Both the position numbers and the translations under genes were made by a program. The notes beneath the pieces were generated by a model. It saw only the letters and a program-made list of their open reading frames with translations, was not told the origin of the DNA and did not search any database. Positions 1 through 10,400 of a DNA stretch of 64,000 nucleotides are shown piece after piece. The stretch is from Herpetosiphon gulosus. Its GTDB lineage: Bacteria; Chloroflexota; Chloroflexia; Chloroflexales; Herpetosiphonaceae. Each line of letters starts with the position of its first letter. The first letter of the stretch is position 1. The stretch is from positions 222,521 to 286,520 of the forward strand of contig NZ_BAABRU010000009.1 in the NCBI RefSeq assembly GCF_039545135.1. The letters run 5' to 3'.

Positions 1-1902
1 GTCGCTCATGCCCTCGGTGATCCATGTGCCATTGTTGGTAGGCTGCAATTGTTGCCAAGCAATCGCCCGATAATCGGCGTGCTGGTTGAGATAACTATAT
101 TTCTCACCGCGCCGCCACCATTCATCCAAACGGGCATAATGCAACTCGGCCTGTTGGCGCTGGGGATATTTGGCGCGATTACGAATCAATAAGGTAATGG
201 CCACGCTTACCTGAATGCCAAACACATTGTGGGTTGTGCCCGAAAGCTTGGGATTTTTGCGCACATTGCCGCCCAAATCGAGCACATAGATGCTGGTAAA
301 ATCCTTCAGCAACTCCTTGCGCATGCCATCGAAGGCAATTTGCTCGACAAACGAGCCATTGCTGACATAGGCAATCACCCCATCGTTATCGCCGAGGCGA
401 TCGGTAGCCCAACGAAAAAAGCGCGAATACATATCATAGAGCTTGGTTTGCAACGATGCTTTCGACGATTTGGCATAGGTTTGGCGAATTCGCGCATCGA
501 CATGCGGATATTTACGATTTTTATTATTATCATTTTCATTTTGCTGGCCGACGTTATAGGGTGGATTGCCAATAATCACAAAAATTGGTGCATCTTGCTG
601 TTGTTGCACCCGTTGAGCATTTTCGGGCACAAACATCGAAGCTTGGCGCTTATTGGCTTCCATCTCTAAAGTATCGGCAAAACAAATGCCTTCAAATGGC
701 GCATAATTCTGGGTGCGATCATAAAATTCATGTTCAATATTTTGGGCCGCGATGTAATAGGGCAACAGCAAAAGTTCATTACAATGCAACTCATGGCGAT
801 ATTTATGCTCAAGCGTGCTATTTTGCAATTGATTCAAAATTTCGAGCATAAACGTACCTGTGCCAACGCAGGGATCGAGCACATGTACCCCTTTATCGCT
901 CAAACTAGAATCGAATTGATCGCGCAATAATTGCTCGACTGACGCAACCATCCAGCGCACAATCGGCGCAGGCGTATAGACAATCCCGTGCGTATCGGCG
1001 ATATCAGTGGAATAGCCTTGGAAAAACTGCTCATAGACCGTATTTAAAAAGGTTGACTTCTCGCTATAATCGCTGATCGTTCGGGCCGAATTTTCAATCG
1101 CCTTATAAAAATAATCGAGGCTAGCCAAAAACTTATCGCGGCTAAATGCGCGTTTGGTTAATACCGCAATTACTTTTTCCAATTCGGCGGCGATTGCATT
1201 ACGGCGCACAAAATCGGGGTTATCGAAAACCGAGCGAAAAATCCGTTCAGTCAACAAATGCTGAATCAACATCTCCTCGACTTGCTGCTCACTGGTTTGG
1301 GGGTTGAGCGAACTTCGACACAGCGCCACAAAACTATCGAACGCCAGTTTAAAATCGCGGCTATGCTTTTGCTCGTTGGCAATAATTTCGGCGACACTGG
1401 CGGCCAAATCAGGAATTTCACGCCGAAAGCGAGCGACCGCCAAGTGAAAATCATCGACTTGTGGCTCGGTATAACTAAAAAATGCTTCGAGCAAGCGCAC
1501 CAACTGGCGGTCATCGTGCATATCGATGCTCAACACCCGCTGATTATTTTGGTATAACACCGCTTGGCGGCTATTTTCAAATAAACTATTTTTGGTGGGA
1601 TAGCCTGCGCGGAGCTTATTGCTAATTTCGCGTTCCAAATCATCGGCGGGATCTTTAGCTTCCCAAATGCCACGGCGCAACTTGAGGCTATCGCGCAGTT
1701 CGCCATCGAAGCGCAGCGCTTTGCGCGAACCGAGGGCCAGAGTTTGCTCAGCAACTAGGGTCATACCCCAAGCGCGGCCAGCCTCGCTCAACAAATTTTG
1801 AAAGGCATTGCGAATCGCACCTTCGTTGAGACCACCAGCCTTCATCACCCGCGCCAATTCAGCACGATAGGTATTCAGCACCTTGGGGGCAATCGTTGGC
1901 AT
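1..1902 (-). CDS. Type IIG/ISP-like restriction-modification enzyme (C-terminus beyond window)
   Basis: The first 634 residues of a minus-strand gene that runs off the left edge in an open frame. It is predicted to cut and methylate DNA in one polypeptide. Residues about 45-110 carry a PD-(D/E)xK-type pattern (Asp66, then Glu81-Ala-Lys83 in WEAKD), as in Mrr-like nuclease domains. A helical linker follows. Adenine N6-methyltransferase motif I (LDPCVGTGTF) lies at about 341-351 and motif IV NPPYN at 446-450. The last visible part should begin the target-recognition region. The ATG is preceded by GGGAG at a normal distance. No helicase motifs are seen between nuclease and methylase, so a IIG-like layout fits better than a full type ISP translocase. 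No methylase or specificity partner lies on the visible side. Family assignment is confident, subtype is not. Confidence 0.82.
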   Translation of the reverse strand, partial: MPTIAPKVLNTYRAELARVMKAGGLNEGAIRNAFQNLLSEAGRAWGMTLVAEQTLALGSRKALRFDGELRDSLKLRRGIWEAKDPADDLEREISNKLRAGYPTKNSLFENSRQAVLYQNNQRVLSIDMHDDRQLVRLLEAFFSYTEPQVDDFHLAVARFRREIPDLAASVAEIIANEQKHSRDFKLAFDSFVALCRSSLNPQTSEQQVEEMLIQHLLTERIFRSVFDNPDFVRRNAIAAELEKVIAVLTKRAFSRDKFLASLDYFYKAIENSARTISDYSEKSTFLNTVYEQFFQGYSTDIADTHGIVYTPAPIVRWMVASVEQLLRDQFDSSLSDKGVHVLDPCVGTGTFMLEILNQLQNSTLEHKYRHELHCNELLLLPYYIAAQNIEHEFYDRTQNYAPFEGICFADTLEMEANKRQASMFVPENAQRVQQQQDAPIFVIIGNPPYNVGQQNENDNNKNRKYPHVDARIRQTYAKSSKASLQTKLYDMYSRFFRWATDRLGDNDGVIAYVSNGSFVEQIAFDGMRKELLKDFTSIYVLDLGGNVRKNPKLSGTTHNVFGIQVSVAITLLIRNRAKYPQRQQAELHYARLDEWWRRGEKYSYLNQHADYRAIAWQQLQPTNNGTWITEGMSD

Positions 1903-1971
1903 AACAACTCCCTATTCACTACGCACACTTGTACGATTATAGCATAGGGCGATGTCGGATGTTTGTGCTTT

Positions 1972-2628
1972 TTAATAACTTTCGCGCTGATGCAAGCCAT
2001 GCTCAACTGCCAACAAAGCTGCTTGGGTTCGATCAGCGACATCGAGCTTGGATAAAATGGTGCTAACGTGGTTACGAACCGTGCCCTCGGAAAGCCGCAA
2101 TTGATCGGCAATGCTGGCATTGGTGTGGCCTGTGGCAATCAAATTGAGCACTGCTAGCTCGCGCTCAGTCAAACGGCCAGTTAATTGGCTGGCTGGTGGT
2201 TGATTGCGCGAGTTGGCAACTTGGCTCAGCAGGCGGGCAGTCACATTGGGGTCAACATAGGCTTTGCCCGAAACTGTGCCACGAATCGCGCTGACCAAAT
2301 CGATATGGGCCATATCCTTGAGTAAATAGCCTGCCGCACCAGCCCGAATTGCCTCAAACAACCACTCATCATCATCGTAGGTAGTCAACACTAAGATTTT
2401 AACCAGTGGCTGGGCTGCGCTAATTTGGCGCGTAGCCTCGATGCCATTCATAATCGGCATTTTCAGATCCATCAAAATCAGGTCTGGTTGCCAATCTGCG
2501 CTAAGTTGCACCGCCTCACGTCCATTGCTGGCGACTGCAACCACCTCAAGATCAGGCGCGAGATTCAGCATAATCGACAGGCCATCGCGCACAACCGCCT
2601 GATCATCACAAATTAATAGTTTGATCAT
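1972..2628 (-). CDS. NarL/FixJ-family response regulator
   Basis: A 218-residue DNA-binding response regulator. The receiver domain is residues 3-120 with acidic pair Asp8-Asp9, phospho-acceptor Asp54 (LILMDLKMP), the conserved Thr in LVLTTYDD and the Lys in YLLKD. The LuxR/GerE helix-turn-helix is at about 150-210 (LTERELAVLNLIATG, then NASIADQL and GTVRNHVSTIL). It lies 3 bases downstream of the sensor kinase gene, so the two are co-transcribed and probably translationally coupled. It should activate or repress transcription after phosphorylation by that kinase. Targets are unknown. The large surface protein gene starts divergently some 500 bases beyond the kinase start, which makes it a possible but untested target. 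Confidence 0.95.
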   Translation of the reverse strand: MIKLLICDDQAVVRDGLSIMLNLAPDLEVVAVASNGREAVQLSADWQPDLILMDLKMPIMNGIEATRQISAAQPLVKILVLTTYDDDEWLFEAIRAGAAGYLLKDMAHIDLVSAIRGTVSGKAYVDPNVTARLLSQVANSRNQPPASQLTGRLTERELAVLNLIATGHTNASIADQLRLSEGTVRNHVSTILSKLDVADRTQAALLAVEHGLHQRESY

Positions 2629-2631
2629 TGC

Positions 2632-3948
2632 TCAACCTTTTGTTGTAAAGCGTAATTCGACCAACGTGCCCAGCCCAAACTTGCTACTGATGTTGAGTTG
2701 GCCGCCCAACTCAGCCGCTCGCTCATGCATGCCTGCGATGCCAAAATGATCAGCGCCCACAATCAATGTTGGTTCAAAGCCACAACCATCATCGCGCACT
2801 GTCAAACTTAATTCAGCCCCAACGCTGCTTAATTGGATACTCAAGTGTTGGGCATTGGCATGGCGAATCGCGTTGCGAATTGCCTCTTGGGCCACACGAT
2901 AGATGCAAGTTTCAAGTTCAAGCGCGAGTGGCGGTAGCTTTGGCGTAATAGTCAGCTCAAGTTCAATCTGAGTTGTACTCGCCAATTGTTCAGCCAACTG
3001 CTGGAGCGCCAACACCAAGCCCAAATCATCCAACGGGCGAGCGCGAAGGGCTTTGAGAGCCAAGCGGGTTTCTTGCAAGCCATGGCGGGCGGCTTCGAGC
3101 GCCGAATCTTGCAGCTTATGGCTGGTGGCTGGCTCAATTTCACGGTAGAGTTTGGCGGCTTCGAGCTGCACAATCAAGCCGCTTAGGGCATGGGCTAGGG
3201 TATCGTGTAACTCGCGGGCGACACGGTTGCGCTCACGGCTGATTGTTAAACGTTCTTGAGTGCCGGCATAATCACGTAATTGCTCATGGGCTTGGATTAA
3301 CGCCGCATTTTGCAGCCGCAAACGTTGTACCAAAGCTGATAGCGCATAGCCAAACACCAAAAACGTGCTAGTTTGAACAATTGTGATTGCCACCGCTGAG
3401 CTAAACCGAGGTTCGCGCAGCAAAATTGGCAATAAAATTAATGCCCCGGTTGCAAAACAAAACCAGACCACCTGCCGCCAAGTATATTGCCAAGCCACAA
3501 TCACCACTGCCACACATAGCATCGGGCACAAACGCATCACGACTAAGCCTGGCTCGGTAGTAATTGGGCCAGGCCCGCTGGTAATTAATGGGGTCAACAG
3601 AATTGGCACAACCGAAATCAACCCAATAATCAAGGGCATAAACACCCGCCCCAAACGCTGTTGCGCTACATCCCAAGTTGCTAAACCAAAAACCACTCCC
3701 GCCAAGGTGATATGAATCGCATAGTAGAACCATGGCAAGGGGCTCGTATCAGGGCGCGACATCAACGAAACCCAATCAAGACCCGTTAAAATCAAAAAAT
3801 AGCTAATCCAAAGCAAGGCCACACTTTGTAGGATGCGTTTGATCGATAGGCCACCACTGAATTGCTCAGCTTCATCGGCATGATTGAGGCTGGGCAGAGC
3901 TTGGGTTTCTGCTAGTGGCAGACGTTTGGCAGAATCTTGGAATAACAT
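2632..3948 (-). CDS. NarL-type membrane sensor histidine kinase
   Basis: A 438-residue sensor kinase of the HisKA_3 (NarX/DesK-like) class. Its N-terminal half has about six hydrophobic segments with no large extracellular domain, so it probably senses a membrane or intramembrane signal. A short coiled segment leads to the H-box RELHDTLAH with His248, and a HATPase_c domain follows (N-box AIRNAIRHA, G-box DDGCGFEP). It pairs with the adjacent response regulator. The ATG at 3948 is chosen because AAGGAA sits a few bases upstream. An in-frame TTG at 4020 would add 24 residues, but that start abuts the GC-rich repeat, with only a GAGGG inside the repeat as a possible ribosome site. Confidence 0.92.
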   Translation of the reverse strand: MLFQDSAKRLPLAETQALPSLNHADEAEQFSGGLSIKRILQSVALLWISYFLILTGLDWVSLMSRPDTSPLPWFYYAIHITLAGVVFGLATWDVAQQRLGRVFMPLIIGLISVVPILLTPLITSGPGPITTEPGLVVMRLCPMLCVAVVIVAWQYTWRQVVWFCFATGALILLPILLREPRFSSAVAITIVQTSTFLVFGYALSALVQRLRLQNAALIQAHEQLRDYAGTQERLTISRERNRVARELHDTLAHALSGLIVQLEAAKLYREIEPATSHKLQDSALEAARHGLQETRLALKALRARPLDDLGLVLALQQLAEQLASTTQIELELTITPKLPPLALELETCIYRVAQEAIRNAIRHANAQHLSIQLSSVGAELSLTVRDDGCGFEPTLIVGADHFGIAGMHERAAELGGQLNISSKFGLGTLVELRFTTKG

Positions 3949-4026
3949 AGGCGTTCCTTGCAGTGGTGGCGGGTTATCTACTTCTCGTCGGAAATTGATT
4001 TCGAGTGATTTGGTATTCAATCCGTT

Positions 4027-4138
4027 CCCTCACCCCAACCCCTCGCCCACTGCGGCGGGCGAGGGGCATTCCACCAATTATGCCAGGACGCTTCCCCCTC
4101 TCCTCGCTTGGCGGGAGAGGGGGCTAGGGGGTGAGGGC
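4027..4138. repeat. GC-rich intergenic palindromic repeat, copy A (inverted pair)
   Basis: Two units in opposite orientation. The left unit begins CCCTCACCCCAACCCC and contains the hairpin CTCGCCC-ACTGCGGC-GGGCGAG. The right unit ends GGGGGCTAGGGGGTGAGGG. The pair can fold into a large cruciform or RNA hairpin. Related sequences occur at five other intergenic places in this window. It lies between the divergent kinase gene and the giant surface-protein gene. Confidence 0.85.
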
Positions 4139-4434
4139 ATTCCAACCGTCGCAAAAAATCTATCAACCCTCAGGCCATTATAGCATGGCGGTTTGCGCCC
4201 TAGCAGTGCCAAATGTCACCATCCGCATGCCCCAAACAATGACAAATGTCATCCCCCTACTTTGGTCAAATAATGACATTTTGCACTCAAAAATTAATCA
4301 GCGACCGTGTATACTCCGCAAACGTTATCAGCCTTACACAATCGTGCTGCCCAAATTGGGCTAGTTTTGCCACATTTGCCTTAACTTGGTGGCTGTTAGT
4401 TGTGTTGCGTCTCTATCACGGCTTTGGAGGTTCC

Positions 4435-7400
4435 ATGCATATTCGATCATCGCGCTCGTTGATTGTCCGAGCAACTTGGCTAGCGCTATTGGCGCTGCTA
4501 CTCAGTCCGTTTTTGCTTGGCTGGCTTGATCAGGCTGCAACGCCGCAAACGGCGATCGAACGCGCATGGGAATTGGCCGGAGCCAGTGGCAGCTATCGTT
4601 ATCAAGCGAATATTGAGCAAACAACCTATCCAGTTGCCGCGATCACCAGCGCTGGCCGCGAACCGCAAATCGATCGTTTGGCGCTCGAAGGCCAAGTTGA
4701 TGCAACCACCAATTATCTCGAAATGCAGCTTTGGAATAGTGCCGATCGCAATCCAGCTAAAGCCCATTCGCTGCGCCTGCTCGAGGGCAAGGTTGAACAA
4801 CGCCAAGGGCTGGGTCCATGGCAAGCAGGCGATCTGCAAGATCTCAACGGCATTGCCCCTAGCGGCAATTTGCTAAGCTTTTTGATCGGGGCTGACGATG
4901 TGCAATTACTGGCCCAAGAATCCCGCTCGTTTGATACAGCCGCTGGAGCAGCCCTCGATTTAACCTTAACTTACGAGCATTATGGCTTTACACTCGATGG
5001 CATACGTTTGGCCGAAAAACTTGGGCCAATGCTGGAAGCTCAAATCCGCGCAAGCCGCAATGTTCCGGCCCATGTGGTGCTCGATGCTGGGCGAGCCTAT
5101 CGCGATATGCAGGGCCACGGCGAAATTTGGATCGACCAAACTGGCCTGCCCCGTCGGATTGCCTTAACCCTCGAATTTCCGGCGCAATCAGGCCAAGGTC
5201 GCTCGACAGCGACGATTGTTGGCGATTATAGCGGGTTTGATCAGAGCCGTTTAGCCTTGGCAACCACGCCATTTAGCGCCAACCCAATCAATTGGCTCAG
5301 TTTTCGATTAACTGAGCAATTGCCAGCTTTGCGCTTGCTCGTGTTGCAAATGGTAAGTATTGGGCTGGTGCTAGCGCTGATTGGCTGGTGGATGCGGCGC
5401 TTGCACAACCGTAAAATTCATGCCTTCACCGTGGGTTTGGTGATTATTTCACTGCTCACAATGCCTTTGTTCCGTGCTGATCTCACGGCGGCCTTTGCTG
5501 CCGAACAACAAACCGAGCAGGCTAAATACGATCAACAACGTGCGCAGCATGAAGCGTTGAGCGAGGCCGTTGCTGCCCAGCAAACCAGCAATTGGAACCC
5601 CCACCAAAATCCGCGTAGCACGCAACCAAAAGCGGCGCTGCCCGATGCCGATTTAACGGCGTTGTTGCAAGCCCGCCCAGAATTGGCGTTGCCAAGCATG
5701 CTGGCCTCAAGCGATCCGACCGATAGCGATGGCGATGGCTTAACCGACTACGATGAAGCGATTTGGGGGGCTTGCCCAAGTGCCAGTTCCAGCAGCGCTG
5801 ATTGTATTGGAGTCGCCGACTCGACCGATAGTGATGGTGATGGGCTGAGCGATGGGATTGAAGTTAATCAACTTGGCACCTTGCCCGACGAAGCCGATAG
5901 CGACGGCGATTTGCTTGATGATCAATTGGAAGTCGCCGGGTTTAGTTTTGGTGGCACGCAATGGTATCTCGATCCCTATGCCAGCGATAGCAATAGCGAT
6001 GGCTTGACCGATGGCATGGAGTGTCAAGTCTGGGTCGAAATTTCCAGCGATTATGATCCAACGGCAGCCTGCCCCGATGCTGATGCTGATGGCACACCCG
6101 ATGTGTTTGACCTTGATAATGATAATGATGGGGTCAACGATGCGGTTGATAATTCGCCCAATGGCGTGATTGCCCAAACCTTCAACGGCGATACACCACT
6201 TGAACTAAGCATTAATCAACTTGAAACTGACAAGCCGGTCTATGTTGATTTTCAAATTACCCCAACCAATGCCGACCATCTTGATTATTTTGGCACAGTG
6301 CTCGATTGGCCAACTGGCGATAGTGCAGGCCAAATTCAGCGCCACTTGGAAACCAACTTTGCCAACACCGAAAATCTGACCTTGCGCAGCAGCGATACCA
6401 ACGCTGCCAATGGCGATGTTCGGCTTGTGCCAATGCTGCAAATTCGCATGCCCTACACCAGTGGCCACTACGCCAATTTGCCAATCAATGCCAGCTACAG
6501 CGGGATTGATCGTAGTTTGGAGATGGCGGTTGATAACTGGCTCGATAGTAGCGCCATTGATCGTTATGATCTGAGTGTTTACGATTCAAACAGCGGCGAT
6601 GGCGACCTTTTGGCCTATCTGCCAGTCAGTTATGTTTCCGATGAAAGCGATGGTGGGGTGGTTGGCTTTGCGGCGCGGATGTTCTATCAACCAAGCCAAG
6701 GCAGCAACGGCCTAGCAACCTGGGGCGCAGCCCATGAAATTCGGCTGGTTTGGTTGGTCGAAATGTTGACCGATAGCTGCACGGATGACACCGACCTCAG
6801 CACCTGCGAAGATAGTTATGCGATCATCCAGACCTATTACGATGAGTGGAAATTGGCTGGCCTGACCGTAACCGAGGAGCATGGCACCGATACCGCAATT
6901 GTCTACGAAAACCCGACTGAGGATACCAATCTCGCACTCGATAGCGATTTGTGGGTTGCCAGTTGGAACATGAGCAACAGCTTTTTGCGCGGTCGCGATT
7001 GCTCAAGCATCAATGGGAGTGGCACATGCACCAGCAACGGCAGCCGCGATGTGACGATCAGCAATTTGGCCAGCAGCATTGATGGCTGGGCAGGCGGCGC
7101 GGCCAATCATGGCTTGGCTGTTCAAACGTTTAGCTATAGCCACAACGACGATTATGTTGAAGATTTGACGATCACGCGCACCGCTGAATTGCTTGATAGC
7201 GTGTTCACGCCCTATGCCAACCAAACCAATCCAACCTTGCTGTTTGCCAGCGAACATCGCAGCCGTTCGGTCAATGTTGATGACAGCACAATCAGCAGCG
7301 CGGCAGTTAGCCTAGATTTTGATGCCGATGCTGTGCCGTTGGTGACCGCAGCCAGCATGAGTTGGGCACCCTATCAATATACTGATGGCGTTTGGGGCAA

Positions 7401-10400
7401 TTACGATCCTGAGCAATATTTGTTGCTGCTGAACACCCTGATGACCAGCGACGAATTTTTTCAAGGCGATGGCTCAAGTACAAGCCTCGATGAAATTAGC
7501 GGCAAGCAAATTTGGGGCCAAAGCTATTATGCCGCCTTATTACAAGGCCTCTCGGAGAGCATCGAAAGCGATGGGGATCTGCTTTGGACGGAAAGCATTG
7601 AAGTTCCCGAAAGCGTGTATACTCCAGGTTGGCCTTCAGCAACGCCCAAAGGCTTTACCTTTATTGGTTCGGCCTACCTCAATACGATCATCGAATCGGT
7701 GAGCAAATTTGCCAAATACAAAGCCATGGGCTACAGCGGCTATAGCTTCTGGAGCGTGATCAACCATGCCTACAAAAAGGGCTTTACTCAATATACCTTT
7801 TCCTTTGAGCGCTTGCTGCAAAACAAAAAGAGCCTGGCGTTGCATGGCCTGATTGGGGTAACCACAATTGGCTTGGCAGTTGGCGCAACCTTGTTTGCGG
7901 TTGGCTACCTGACTGGCGATGATACAACCTTCCAAGCGGGCTTGTATATTCTGAACGCGGCAACGATTGTTGGGGTTGGTTTGTATATCGCCAATATGAT
8001 GCATAAATTTTATACGCTCTACCAGAGCGGCATGGGCGTGACCGCGATTCTTAAATCGACAACCATGGCTAATTTTAAGGCGGTGGGTAAATTAGGCTTG
8101 GTGCTCGGTACAGTTGTGCCATGGATCATCTTCCTCTCAACATCGGGCAGCGTGCTTTGGAAAATGATTACGACTGGTGAGGGCGGCAGCATCGCGCTCA
8201 CGGTCTATGTGGCCTATACCCTCGCCAGCACGATTATCACGGTCTTGATGTTTGCCTTGGAATATGTGCCCGGCATCGGTCAAGTCTTTTCGTTCCTCTT
8301 TTTGATGGTCTATTTTGTCGATGGGATTTTAGCGATTTTTGGCGTGCGCACGGTGCAAGATCGTATGACTGAAGCGCTTGCCAAGTTGCTCTACGATGTT
8401 GATATTGTGATTAAGAATATGGATTCCTCGGATCGCTTACAGATCGATATTGTGGATCGCAGTTTGGCTGAGCCTGAAGCGGGCTTTGTGGTCTCCAACA
8501 GCATCACCTACACCATGCGCGTGACCAATACGTTGCGGTATGGAACGCAATATTCAGCATCCGATGCCAACAAAGCTTCGTTCCTGTATACCCTCGACGA
8601 TGAGCCAGTTGATTATCACGATCAAATTAGCAAAGGCGATATGCGCGGCGATTGGGATGCGATTGGTGGGCGCAAAATTCGCTTGAGCAAAACGATTGTT
8701 TCGGTCGATGCTTTGGATTTAGATCGGGTTGGCACGGGGATTAATCGCTCGTTCGATGGCTTGCTCTATTTGAATGAAGCCTATCAACTGCCCTACACTG
8801 GTTGCTGGCTTGATGCCTTCAGTTGTAGCACCGAAACCTTTGGCGGCTCCAGCGAATTGAATATTGGCGCAAGCGAAACGCTGGATATACTCCCATCCAC
8901 GCTGAGCGAATTCTATGCAATGGAGTGGAATGATCGCGGCCAGTTGAGCTTCCCCAGCCAGCGCGATCACGATGGCGATGGCTTGTTCAGCGTTGCTGCG
9001 GGCGGAGTTGACCCCGATGATTTGACCCGCGATGCTGATGCTGATTTGTTACTCGATACCTACGAATTGGCGCAGGGCACTGATCCTGAAGCAATCGATA
9101 CTGATGGCGATGGGCTTGATGATGCCCGCGAATTGACCCTTGGCACCAACCCATTGCTCAACGATAGCGATGGCGATGGGCTTGATGATGGCACTGAAAG
9201 CGCAACTGGTTGGCTGATCAGCTACAGCGATGATTCGGGCAATCGCAGTTATACCCGGGTTTGGTCAAACCCCAATGTTGGCGATATTGATGACGACGGC
9301 TTGAACGATTTGCAAGAATTCGTGTATGGCTTCAACCCGTGGGTTGCCACCGATGCCTCGTTGATTGATACCTTGGTGCAATTTGCCGACATGGACGTGA
9401 GCGAGAGCGATGCCGCCGCAGTCTTGCTACGGCTTGAGGAAAGCGCCGATGCAAGCGTATTTGCCAATAGCGCTAGCACCAGCAATTTTAGTTGTGGTAG
9501 CACGTCAACCTGCCCAATCGCGGCCCAACCTGGGCGGTATGGCAATGCGGCCACCTTCGATGGTGTAAACGATTATCTCCAAACGAGTGTGAGCCTCGCG
9601 CCAACAGCCTATACCCAAGCAGCCTGGGTTTATCCAACCAGCTCTGATAGCAACTTCCATGGAATTGTAGGTTATCATGGCGGGATTCTGGCACAACGAG
9701 CACCCAGCATCTACATGTTTCAAGCGGGACGAGTGCAAGTTGGCTTCGGCGATGGGACGAATTGGAATAGTTTGTCAACCAGCGGAGTGGTGCTAAGCAG
9801 CAATACCTGGAGCCACATCGCTACGACCTTCGATGGCACGACCATGCGGTTGTACATCAACGGGGTTGAGCAAGCCAATTCGGTAGCTGCCGCTGGCAAA
9901 GTTCCCTATCCCATCAGTACCTTGCGAGTTGGTCGAATCGATAACTATTTTCAAGGTTCAATCGACGAAGTAAACTTGTTTGATCGGGCGCTCTCGGCTA
10001 GTGAGGTGGTGGCGCTCAAAGATGGCCGCTACAATCCGAATGATTTGGTTGTGCAGCCAGGCGCGGCCTTGAGCTATTCAACCAGCGTCAGCAATACCCT
10101 GGCAGCTCAAGGCATTCATGGTCAACTCATTGGCACGACCAGCGCTAGTGACCCGCTGCTAGCCCAACCAAAAATTGCCTTACGTTTTGAAGAGAGCGAT
10201 CGCAAGAGCGGTTTTAGCCCAGCTTCCGGCGAGAGCGAAGCCGCGACCTGTGTTGGCATAAGCTGCCCTACCAGCGACTTGGTAAGCGGCACTGATCGCT
10301 CAGTGGCCTTCGATGGCGTTGATGATCAGCTTGCGATTGGCACGCTGGCGTATGAAAATGCCTTTCAAGCCTCAACCTTCTCGTTCAAAGTCAAATTGAA

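Noticed and set aside
4246..4434. Longer start for the giant protein
   Set aside because: No ribosome site; the 63 extra residues are Cys/Trp-rich and would bury the signal peptide at 4435.
5716..6150. Tandem GATAGCGATGGCGAT-like DNA repeats
   Set aside because: They encode the DSDGDG calcium repeats and are not an independent DNA repeat or CRISPR.
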